Source: Prorocentrum cordatum (taxonomy: Eukaryota; Sar; Dinophyceae; Prorocentrales; Prorocentraceae). From it: 64,000 bases of DNA. The DNA lies in the NCBI GenBank assembly GCA_963575745.1, contig CAUYUJ010000769.1, positions 460,001 through 524,000 of the forward strand. Direction: 5' to 3'. The notes below the pieces were generated by a model. It was not told the origin of the DNA and searched no databases. It worked only from the letters and a program-made list of their open reading frames with translations. A program made the position numbers and the translations under genes. This document shows positions 51,379 to 59,611 of this stretch, one piece after another; position 1 is the stretch's first letter; each line of letters starts with the position of its first letter.

Positions 51379-51590
51379 ACACGGGTCAATCCAGACCCGG
51401 GTCAGTCAAGCCTTGCAAGATCCTGCAGTGTCCTGCAGGATACTGCACCCAAACCCGGGTCAGTGCGACCCTGACCCTGCGGGATCCTGCAGGATCCTGC
51501 ACCCAAACTGGGGTCAGTGCGACCCTGGCTCTGCAGGATCCTGCAAAATCTGGCGCTCTGGTTGACCCCCGTTTGCATTGACCCCCGGTC
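51379..51590. repeat. ~65-bp tandem repeat L (3 units)
   Basis: CCTGCAGGATCCTGCACCCA..GGGTCAGTGCGACCCTG, period about 65 bp, with internal GATCCTGCAGGATC palindromes. Confidence 0.85.
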
Positions 51591-51734
51591 TCTGGAGCCC
51601 CGACCTTTTCGCAAACGCCAGTCATCGGGTCCGGGCGGTGTCTCTCCTCGCGGGGAGCGCACCGCCCCCGCCAGAAGACCCGGACCTCCGACGCCCTTCT
51701 GTTGTTCCCGCGGCGCGGGCCTCGTCCTTTTGGG

Positions 51735-51801
51735 CCCGGGGAGGGCCGCCGGAAGGCAAGGACTCCCCCAAAACCTTGCGCAGCAGCTTTCCGACCGAGT
51801 A
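51735..51801 (-). CDS. possible exon (duplicated segment K1)
   Basis: YSVGKLLRKVLGESLPSGGP then PRAQK, with biased third positions; acceptor GTACAG|TAC and GA-type donor CAAAAG|GACGAG, phase uncertain. A related segment (K2) at 54.28-54.37 kb carries the same GESLPSGGPPRA, with several differences. This suggests an exon duplicated together with its flanks. Confidence 0.35.
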
Positions 51802-51872
51802 CTGTACTGTGTACCGCGCCCGACCCGAACCCGCAGAAAGTCATGCCAGCAGTGTACTGTGTACCGCGTACT

Positions 51873-52050
51873 CGCAAGGGGGGGATAGCACAGGGGGGGT
51901 TCGAGAATCGGCTCTCACATGGCTGATTTTCCAGGCGCCTCCTGGCGCCGGAGGGGGCCATGTGTTTTGGAATGGGCCACTCGGTGGGGCCGAAACCAGA
52001 GCTGCATGCAGCAGATTTCGTAACCCCCCCTTTCCCAATCCACCCCTTTC
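51873..52050. mobile_element. family J element, J3
   Basis: Termini AAGGGGGGGATAGCAC and CCCAATCCACCCCTTTC; interior GCTGATTTTCCAGGCGCCTC and GCATGCAGCAGATTTCGTAA. Directly abuts family M copy M4. Confidence 0.8.
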
Positions 52051-52051
52051 T

Positions 52052-52088
52052 GGCCATCGCTCGGACGTCCATTCCCTGTGTTTTTTTT
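52052..52088. mobile_element. family M copy M4, left part (interrupted)
   Basis: GGCCATCGCTCGGACGTCCA to the T-run, where composite element I2 begins; the right part resumes at 54157. Confidence 0.85.
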
Positions 52089-52199
52089 CCCAACCCTCCT
52101 GCGTTGGGTACTCGTTTTGAATAGAGCACTGCGGTCTCCACCTTCCTTCCTTCCTTCCTTCCTTCCTCCCTTCCTTCCCGATTCCTCCCGCCTGCGGTC

Positions 52200-53430
52200 G
52201 CCATCCCTGGGTGGCTGCGATCAGTGAAACTATCGCCACTTTCGAGGGCTGCTGGGAGGCCAGCGGAGTGACGCCCCACGGGGACTCAGATTAGACCTCG
52301 CCATCCCTGGGGGGCTGCGATCTGCGAGACTGTCGTCACTTTCGAGGGCTGCTGGGGTGGCCAGCGGAGTGACGCCCCACGGGGACTCAGATTAGACCTC
52401 GCCATCCCTGGGGGGGTGCGATATGTGAAACTGTTGCCACTTTCGAGGACTGCTGGGGTGGCCAGCGGAGTGACGCCCTACGGGGACTCAGATTAGACCT
52501 CGCCATCCCTGGGGGGCTGCGATCTGCGAAACTGTCGCCACTTTCGAAGGCTGCGGGGTGGCCAGCGGAGTGACGCCCTACGGGGACTCAGATTAGAGCT
52601 CGCCATCCCTGGGGGGCTGCGATTGTGAAACTGTCGCCACTTTCGGGCTGCTGGGGTGAGTGACGCCCTACGGGGACTCAGATTAGACCTCGCTGGGGGG
52701 CTGCGCCAGCGGAGTGACGCCCCACGGGGATTGAGATTAGACCTCGCCATCTCTGGGGGGCTGCGATCTGCGAAACTGTCGCCACTTTCGAGGGCTGCTG
52801 GGGTGGCCAGCGGAGTGACGCCCTACGGGGACTCAGGCCAGGGGGGCTGCGATCTGCGAAACTGTCGCCACTTTCGAAGGCTGCTGGGGTGGCCAGCGGA
52901 GTGACGCCCTACGGGGACTCAGATTAGACCTCGCCATCCCTGGGGGGCTGCGATCTGTGAAACTGTCGCCACTTTCGAAGGCTGCTGGGGTGGCCAGCGG
53001 AGTGACGCCCTACGGGGACTCAGATTAGAGCTCGCCATCCCTGGGGGGCTGCGATCTGTGAAACTGTCGCCACTTTCGAAGGCTGCTGGGGTGGCCAGCG
53101 GAGTGACGCCCCACGGGGATTGAGATTAGACCTCGCCATCTTTGGGGGGGGCTGCGATCTGCGAAACTGTCGCCACTTTCGAGGGCTGCTGGGGTGGCCA
53201 GCGGAGTGACGCCCTACGGGGACTCAGATTAGACCTCGCCATCCCTGGGGGGCTGCGATCTGCGAAACTATCGCCACTTTCGAGGCCTGCTGGGGGGCCC
53301 AGCGGAGTGACGCCCTACGGGGATTCAGATTAGACCTCGCCACCCCTGGGGGGCTGCGACGAAGGCTGCGTGGGGGGCCCAGCGGAGTGACGTCCTACGG
53401 GGATACAGATTCGACCTCGCCATCCCTGGG
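52200..53430. repeat. ~100-bp satellite, array 2 (~12 units)
   Basis: Units have GGGGGCTGCGATCTGCGAAA, CTGTCGCCACTTTCGAGGGC, GGCCAGCGGAGTGACGCCCT and CAGATTAGACCTCGCC. Same family as 41.59-43.11 kb, but the second half differs (GAGTGACGCC against CAGTGGGTACAC). Some units are truncated (near 52.65 and 53.36 kb). Confidence 0.94.
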
Positions 53431-53534
53431 GGGCTCGCCATCCCTGTCGCGTGATCGACCTGAAGTCCCAATCGCGCGTGCACTGTACCTGCGTGGCGTT
53501 CAGGCACGCGCGTGATGCTGCTCGCTCCGCGTTC

Positions 53535-53805
53535 AACCAGTACGTCGCCAGTGCAACTTTGGACGATGGACAACCGATTGATGATACGCGACCCCGGCCT
53601 TGAGTTTCTTTCCCGCGGGCCGCCCGCAGACCTGGCGGCGCGCCTGCGAGCGTTCAGCTCCCGCGCTGAAATGTGCGGGAAGGAGGCGGAGAAGCTAGCG
53701 GGCGAGCTACGCCTCGCTCGTTCCTTGCACTCTAAACAAGTTTTATCATGTGGAACTCTGCGACGACATGGCGCAGGCAGCGCTGCGGGTTTAGCTCGCG
53801 CTTGA
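53535..53805 (+). pseudogene. degraded helicase C-terminus inside I2
   Basis: After a broken YVASATL, reminiscent of motif VI, it reads RLMIRDPGLEFLSRGPPADL, AARLRAFSSRAEMCGKEAEK, LAGELRL. This aligns with the helicase exon at 11.77 kb: EFL-x-x-GPPA-x-L, then RA-x5-EA-x2-LA-x-EL. Motif V and the rest of the helicase are absent. It lies between satellite array 2 and the right end of I2, so an ancestor of I2 may have carried a helicase gene. Confidence 0.6.
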
Positions 53806-54156
53806 AAAACGCGGCAGTCTTCTGTCTCCCCCCGCCACTTTCATCGTCGTCCGATTCCCCGCCTCACCTTCTCCATGTATGCTGCTGCTTCCGCGATGGC
53901 CTTTCGCTTCCGCACCTTCCTCGCCCCTCCCTCCATTCCATCCCTCTCCTACCCCTCGTTCCCGTGCCCGTTCTTCTTCGATCCTGGGGCCTCAATCCTC
54001 GTTCTTTCGATCGTCGTCCTGTGAATCGTGCAACGCATGCGCATCCCATGTAGCTTGCACAGCAAATCGCCGCGTCTACACTGTCGTTGTTCCTGCTAAT
54101 GTTGGCATGCTCCTCTTGCCATTTGATGCACGCGGGTTGGGTACGTCGCAGGGTAA

Positions 54157-54250
54157 TTCGCTTTCGTGCCTGGTTCTTTCGCCAAATGATCAAGGATGCT
54201 CCTCGATGGTCCTCCCCGAATGAAGAAAATCACACGTCCGAGCGATGCCA
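54157..54250. mobile_element. family M copy M4, right part
   Basis: TTCGCTTTCGTGCCTGGTTC to ACGTCCGAGCGATGCCA, including GCTCCTCGATGGTCCTCC. Confidence 0.85.
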
Positions 54251-54283
54251 GGCTTGCGTTCGGCCCGACCGTCCCCGGGCCCG

Positions 54284-54372
54284 GGGAGGGCCGCCGGAAG
54301 GCAAGGACTCCCCCCCAAACCCTGCGCCGCAGCTTTCCAGGGGACGCAGGAAGTCATACCAGTGCTGTGTAC
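54284..54372 (-). repeat. duplicated segment K2
   Basis: CCGCCGGAAGGCAAGGACTC and the CTGTGTACCGCG block match 51.74-51.87 kb at about 80%. It adjoins M4, so the segment may have been copied with its neighbour. Confidence 0.55.
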
Positions 54373-54812
54373 CGCGTCCGACCCGAACGCATGCCATGCA
54401 GTCTGGCTGTGTGTCGTCTCCCGAGCGGTGTGGCCAGAACGCGCACGCCACGGAGCTTCTGCTGCAAGACTTCTTGGCGTGCGCGCCGCCCTTGCGGAGC
54501 CGACGCACACATAGTAGTAGTGTGCTTGGGCGGTGCCGATTTCACTCCGGGCCCAAACCGACCCCCGTCGCAGGCAAAAGCCGCGCGCCACATAGGCGCC
54601 GAAAACCCCACCGGCGCGGCGCTTGCCGACACGAAGCCAGGCAGGCCCCCATTGTGGGGGAACCCTTGCTACCAGGCGCAAAGATGTGGAAGTTGTGGGA
54701 AGTGCGAGGCGAGGATGTGTCTTTGCATGTGTACATACAAAGAGGGAGAGGGAGTGAGCGAGAGAGAGCGAGAGAGAGAGGTATAAGAGAGAGAGAGAGA
54801 GAGAGAAAGATT

Positions 54813-55012
54813 GGAGGCCTCCCAACTGGGATCCAAGTACATAGGGTCAGAGGATCGCGCCGCATGGCCGATGCATCGCCGATGCATCGGCGACGTCGGC
54901 GATGCATGGGCGACGCTGGCGTGGAGAAAGTTGGACTACACATCGAACTTGTGTCCCCGACGCATCGGCGATGCGGCGCGATCCACCGACCCCATCTCCT
55001 CGGACCAACAGC
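54813..55012. mobile_element. fold-back element W, copy 2
   Basis: Arms GGGTCAGAGGATCGCGCCGC and GGCGCGATCCACCGACCCCA, with several GATGCATCGGCGACG palindromes inside; outer end AGGCCTCCCA as in copy 1. Confidence 0.78.
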
Positions 55013-55021
55013 GGCAGGCCG

Positions 55022-55140
55022 TGACCGCATCCACCGCCTGGGTAACCGATGTCTTCTGGGATCCCAGGAGGCGGTGGACATCGATACATCTGGACCCAAG
55101 GACACCCCCCCGAATACATGGAACGTTCCGCCGCCTGCCG
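55022..55140. mobile_element. hairpin element S, locus 2
   Basis: CATCCACCGCCTGGGTAACC pairs with GGCGGTGGACATCGATAC; a second, weaker hairpin ends CCGCCGCCTGCCGAGG. It lies directly next to W copy 2. Confidence 0.75.
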
Positions 55141-55457
55141 AGGTCGAGGAAGGTCGGTCTCCCAGACGGTGTGTCTGGATAAATCCCAGTCTCGAAAGTG
55201 AGGCCCTCGCCGAGCCCTCGCTGGAGGGACAGAAAACGGCGATCATGACCAAGACTGAACGCGGAAGCGTCGGTGTCGATCTTGGTCACCGTCCATCTTG
55301 GTCACCGTCAACTCGTGGATCATCCTCGCGAATCGGCGACGGCGGGCATGGCCCATGAACAAGGCCGGCGTCGCCCAAACCCCAATCAGAGTAAGGGGGC
55401 CGAACGGTCATTCTTTGTCTCTGGGTGCGTGGCTGAATAGGGAATTCGTGTTGAGGA

Positions 55458-55578
55458 TTCTGCTTGTTGCGTTGTTGTTGTTGCTGCTGCTGTTGGTGTT
55501 GTTGTTCTTGTTGTTGTTGTTGCTGTTGTTGTTGTTGATGTTGTTGCTGTTGTTGTTGTTGTTGTTTGTTGTCGTCGT
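55458..55578. repeat. GTT/GCT microsatellite
   Basis: TTGTTGTTGCTG units, about 40. Confidence 0.93.
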
Positions 55579-55579
55579 C

Positions 55580-56300
55580 CCACCCGCGACCCGCAACGCA
55601 CCCGCGACCCACCCCGCGACCCGCCCCGCGACCCACCCGCGACCCAACCGCGACCCACCCCCCGACCCACCCGCGACCCACCCCGCGACCCACCCCGCGA
55701 CCCACCCCTCGACCCACCCCTCGACCCACCCGCAACCCACCTGCGACCCACCCCGCGACCCACCCGCGACCCACACCGCGACCCACCCGCGACCCACCCC
55801 GCGACCCACCCTCAAGGAGGGAAAAACCACCCGGACCCGACAGTTGACGTTTACTAGACGGCCTTGGGGGTTTACTAAGCAACCCTGCCTTGTTTAATTA
55901 ATTCCTTATGTGCGTTTACTAAACGGCTTCGCGTGCCGGGGTGATTACTCTAGGGTGGATTTTCTGCCCTCTACACCCGCGACCCACCCGCGACCAACCC
56001 GCGACCCACCCCACGACCCACCCGCGACCCACACCGCGACCCACCCGCGACCCACCCCGCGACCCACCCTCAAGGAGGGAAAAACCACCCGGACCCGACA
56101 GTTGACGTTTACTAGACGGCCTTGGGGGTTTACTAAGCAACCCTGCCTTGTTCAATCAAGTCCTTGTGTGCGTTTACCAAACGGCTTCGCGTGCCAGGGT
56201 AATTATTATAGGGTGGATTTTCTGCCTTCTACACCCGCGACCCACCCGCGACCCAACAGCAACCCACCCGCGACCCATTTGCTACCCACCCGCGACCTAA
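55580..56300. repeat. CGCGACCCACC minisatellite with R elements
   Basis: 11-12-bp units CCCGCGACCCA at 55.58-55.81, 55.97-56.07 and 56.23-56.30 kb. The two intervening segments (R1 55.81-55.97, R2 56.06-56.23 kb) are about 95% identical and carry CCGACAGTTGACGTTTACTA, GGGGGTTTACTAAGCAACCC and CGGCTTCGCGTGCC. The whole is a ~255-bp higher-order repeat. Confidence 0.9.
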
Positions 56301-56309
56301 CCACATTGT

Positions 56310-56660
56310 TTTAAAGAAAAAATCGGCGCCTGCGGCGGGCTTCTCCAGAGTCTGGCAAACTGCAGACGTCCCCACCGCCACCTCACTCTTATTCGCATGT
56401 GCGGGGTGCTACGTACGGCAGGTTCGTGCGGCGTCGGCGCGCGCAAAGGTTTTTGACACCGCGTCGATCGTTCAACCTTGAATGAATCGCGGACCCGATC
56501 GTTCAAGGTAGAATTCCGTCGGGCCCAATGGCGGTATCTTGTCCCTCGGTGCTTCCGCGTCGTGAACGCCTTCGCCGGCGTCGCCGGCGCGCCAACGCCG
56601 CGCGAACCTACCGTACATCTTCGGCATGGTCATCGCGGTTCTGCCCTTGATTCGCTATGT
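56310..56660. other. no gene recognised
   Basis: Short GTTCAACCTTGAATGAATCG / GATCGTTCAAGGTAGAATTC inverse words at 56.47-56.52 kb; otherwise unremarkable. Confidence 0.4.
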
Positions 56661-56679
56661 TATTTGGCCTGGCGATATC

Positions 56680-57065
56680 CGAGCAGCGAGCCGTCCACGG
56701 AGGTGGCGCCGTTGCATCCCATGTGCATCGGCGATACGGCGCGACCCACCGACTCCACCTCAACTCGCGCTTTTCTTCGGCCTGGCCCGCTCCTAGCAGC
56801 GAGCAGCGTACAGGAATGGCGACGATGCATCCCCGATGCGTCGGCGATGCGGCGCGATCCACCGACCCCATCTGCTCGGACCTCATGTGGGCGGCATAGA
56901 CAGGCCTGGCGCCCGAAACCGATGTCTTGGCCATGGCCATCGTGCTTTTCTTCGGCCCGGCCCCCTCCGAGCAGTGAGCCTTCACAGAAGCAGCGCCGAA
57001 GCGGGCTGGCACGGCGGCGATGCGGCGCGCTGCACTGACCCCATCCGCTCGGACACAATGTGGGC
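56680..57065. repeat. ~170-bp tandem repeats related to W
   Basis: GCTTTTCTTCGGCCTGGCCC, GAGCAGCGAGC and GGCGATGCGGCGCGATCCAC recur at about 56.68, 56.77, 56.94 and 57.00 kb. A further unit at 57.53-57.60 kb is cut off from these by the CA and GACA arrays. Confidence 0.8.
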
Positions 57066-57084
57066 AGCATAGATAGACCTGAAT

Positions 57085-57106
57085 CACACACACACACACG
57101 CACACA

Positions 57107-57142
<36 letters not shown>

Positions 57143-57234
57143 CACACGCACACACGCACACACGCACACACGCACACACGCACACACGCACACACATACG
57201 CACACGCACACGCACCCACGCACCCACGCACACG

Positions 57235-57275
<41 letters not shown>

Positions 57276-57345
57276 GCGCACATGCGCACACGCGCACACG
57301 CGCACACGCGCACACGCGCACACGCGCACACGCGCACACACACAC
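57085..57345. repeat. CA/CGCA dinucleotide array
   Basis: ACACACGCACGCACAC units, about 260 bp. Confidence 0.95.
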
Positions 57346-57480
<135 letters not shown>

Positions 57481-57614
57481 CACACGCACCACCCAAGGAG
57501 CCGATGGCATGGCCATCGTGGTCCTTCCCTCACCTCGCGCTTTTCTTCGGCCTGGCCCGCTCCGAGCAGCGAGCCGTGCACGGAGACGGCGCCGACCCTG
57601 CCCCTTTGGATGCC

Positions 57615-57795
57615 GGATCTTTCGCGGCCGCGACCGGCGAGATCGGCCGGAACCAAATTCTGCTTCAGATTCCGGTCTCGGTCGCGACCGGTTTGCCTCA
57701 AAGCCGGTCGCGACCGATGGCTTGGGATCGGTCGCGATCGGCGATCCGTCGCAGTCGACCAGGAGAGCCGAGATCGGTCGCTGCCGATCGCGACG
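57615..57795. repeat. GGTCGCGACCG palindrome cluster
   Basis: About ten GGTCGCGACCG / GATCGGTCGCGATCG words within 180 bp, able to form multiple hairpins. Related to 39.96-40.05 kb. Confidence 0.8.
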
Positions 57796-57823
57796 GGAAC
57801 GATCCCAGCAGCCAATGGTCTGG

Positions 57824-58017
57824 TCGGGAGCGGCCAAGAGGGGGGTGTCCACGGGGGGGGGGTGCAAATCATGACCGGCGGCATGTGCGCGGCCCAGCGG
57901 GGGGGCCTGGGACGTCATGAAATAAGAAGAGGCGCCGTGAAATCTGAGGAAAAATCATGGCCCGCGCCATGAAACCCAACCCCCCCCAGTCATCGCCCCC
58001 CTCTTTTCCGCCCCCGA
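57824..58017. mobile_element. family E MITE, E3
   Basis: TCGGGAGCGGCCAAGAGGGG to CTCTTTTCCGCCCCCGA, interior as in E1 and E2. Confidence 0.92.
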
Positions 58018-58019
58018 TC

Positions 58020-58203
58020 TGGGGCGGCGGGCCGGCCCTGGCGCGCACGCGCGCGCGGCACGCACGGGGGCCTCCGTGACCGGGCCGCGGGAGCTGCGCA
58101 CCCCCGCCGCCCCCTGGCGGGGCCTCCCTCCGCGGGGCCTCTCCGCGGGGCTGCGCGGGCGCCCTCCCGGGGCAGGGCCGCGAGGGCGCGGCGTGCACTT
58201 CCT
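58020..58203 (-). CDS. possible Ala/Pro/Arg-rich exon
   Basis: Directly downstream of a TGGCAG|GAA acceptor formed by the edge of M5, a frame reads EVHAAPSRPCPGRAPAQPRG and continues to element E3. Very GC-rich, so all frames are open; weak. Confidence 0.25.
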
Positions 58204-58322
58204 GCCATCGCTCGGACGTCCATTCCCTGTGCTTTTTTCGGTTTCGTGCGTGTTCCTCGATGGTCCTCGATGGTCCTCGATGGTCCTCGCCGATGGAAAC
58301 ATGCACACGTCCGAGCGATGCC
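58204..58322. mobile_element. family M MITE, copy M5
   Basis: GCCATCGCTCGGACGTCCAT to ACGTCCGAGCGATGCCA. The inner block CTCGATGGTC is repeated three times here. Confidence 0.85.
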
Positions 58323-58332
58323 AAGACTGGGC

Positions 58333-58379
58333 CCTCCTCCTCCTCCTCCTCCTCCTCCTCCTCCTCCTCCTCCTCCTCG
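58333..58379. repeat. TCC microsatellite
   Basis: About 15 TCC units next to M5. Confidence 0.92.
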
Positions 58380-58470
58380 CGCGTCGCACACCGCGCGGCG
58401 GGGCTCCGCCCGGGGCCCGGCCAGGGGGCCGCGGGATCTGCACAGCCGCCGTCGCCCCGGCTCGGAGGGC

Positions 58471-58640
58471 TCAGGCGGCCAGGCTCAGCAAGTGTCGCCG
58501 CGCGGCCGCCGCGCCCTCGCCTCGCGCCCCCGCCGCCGCTCTCTCTCCCCGCGGGGGGCTGGGGGGGGGCGGGCCGCAGGCACAGCGGGCCTGTCCCGCG
58601 GCTGCTCGCGGGAGCCTCCCCCCTCCTGCGTGCTTTCGGG
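58471..58640 (-). CDS. possible terminal exon, Ala-rich
   Basis: One minus frame ends GERAAAGARGEGAAAARRHL then LSLAA and TGA at 58471; another frame stays open. Composition-driven ambiguity. Confidence 0.25.
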
Positions 58641-58645
58641 CAGTA

Positions 58646-58823
58646 TTTATATCCATATGCAGAGCGTCGTGGACTTTTAGGGAAGAGGTGCCTCAACGCC
58701 GAGGCGCACCGGATATGGATAAAATTAAGCCTCTTGGGGCCAGATTTTTATCCATATCCAGTGCGTCTACGGTTTCTTGGGAAGAGAGCCCAAGAATCCA
58801 AAACGCACTGGATATGGATATAA
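58646..58823. mobile_element. hairpin element S, locus 3 (dimer)
   Basis: TTATATCCATATGCAGAGCG pairs with GGCGCACCGGATATGGAT; then TTATCCATATCCAGTGCGTC pairs with ACGCACTGGATATGGATATA. Two ~75-bp hairpins in tandem, as at the other S loci. It directly abuts the exon at 58.83 kb. Confidence 0.88.
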
Positions 58824-58825
58824 CT

Positions 58826-59026
58826 ATTGCCCGCAGTGCTGGCCCCCCCGAGGCCGACGCGAAGCGACGCTGGTCGACGCTGGATCTGCGCGCGCTCGCC
58901 TATGAGCATACGCTGGCGCACGCCAGAGTGCTCCTCTGAAGACGGAGCCGCGAAGGCACACCAGGCTTCCACGAACTGCTGCCGAAGCACCGTGCGCGGC
59001 AAGGACCGGGCGAGGTCCCTGACATC
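58826..59026 (-). CDS. exon, helical protein
   Basis: Reads DVRDLARSLPRTVLRQQFVE, AWCAFAAPSSEEHSGVRQRM, LIGERAQIQRRPASLRVGLG, GAS. Acceptor GCGGCGAG|GAT, phase 0; its 3' end meets the S hairpins (exact donor not resolved). Good third-position bias. Not recognised. Confidence 0.55.
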
Positions 59027-59084
59027 CTCGCCGCGGAGACGTACCCAACCCGCCCCGCGTCGTGGCAAGAATCGTGACCAAAGG

Positions 59085-59285
59085 TCTTTGGCGATGTTCG
59101 GCCTCCTGGGGCCCTTGCCGGGCCTCGGGGCCGAAACGGGCACCAGAGAGTGTGTCGAGACCTCCCGGAGTCGACCTGATGAACAAATCACAACTTTCTG
59201 GGGGCCCTTCGCCAGGCCCCGGGTCCATCAGCAAAACGACTCGGGATGAGAGGCTGGTCCCAGGGAAGCTGGAGTCCAGACCTGT
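59085..59285 (+). repeat. dispersed family A copy
   Basis: ATGTTCGGCCTCCTGGGGCC, GGGCCTCGGGGCCGAAAC, AACGACTCGGGATGAGAGGC. Closest to the 0.24-kb copy. It is the upstream intron DNA of the exon at 58.83-59.03 kb. Confidence 0.55.
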
Positions 59286-59611
59286 TCGGCGCGTGCGTGC
59301 ATACACGCAGGAGTGACCTTGGACAAGAGTAGTAACCTTTGGTGCGCGTCCTCAGGGGGCCGCTGGGGGTGCCACAATATCAGCGTGCAGGCCAGTGCCG
59401 AACGGGCCCCCGTGAACCCGCGCCAAAATTCACCCCAGCGAAGGGTCCCTCTCACGGAAAGCCGACCTCTGAGGAGCCGCATCCCCAAATCCCAAACGCC
59501 ATGATTTCTTCACCCCATTCTTTACTGGTTTTGACGGTCCCAAGCCCAATGAAGGCCCCCAAAGGCCGAAAATTGCGAGCAACCCTCCGTCAGAAACTTG
59601 TCACGGCCCGA

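Larger units (their letters stand above)
52089..54156. mobile_element. composite insertion I2 (~2.07 kb)
   Basis: Same ends as I1: CCCAACCCTCCTGCGTTGGG..ACTCGTTTTGAATAGAGCAC at the left, GGGTTGGGTACGTCGCAGGG at the right, plus a shared CCCATGTAGCTTGCACA block 130 bp inside the right end. It carries a satellite array and a degraded helicase C-terminus, and splits an M element. Confidence 0.8.

Noticed and set aside
53535-53805. Intact helicase gene in I2
   Set aside because: Motif VI is broken and motif V and all upstream motifs are missing; treated as a remnant.
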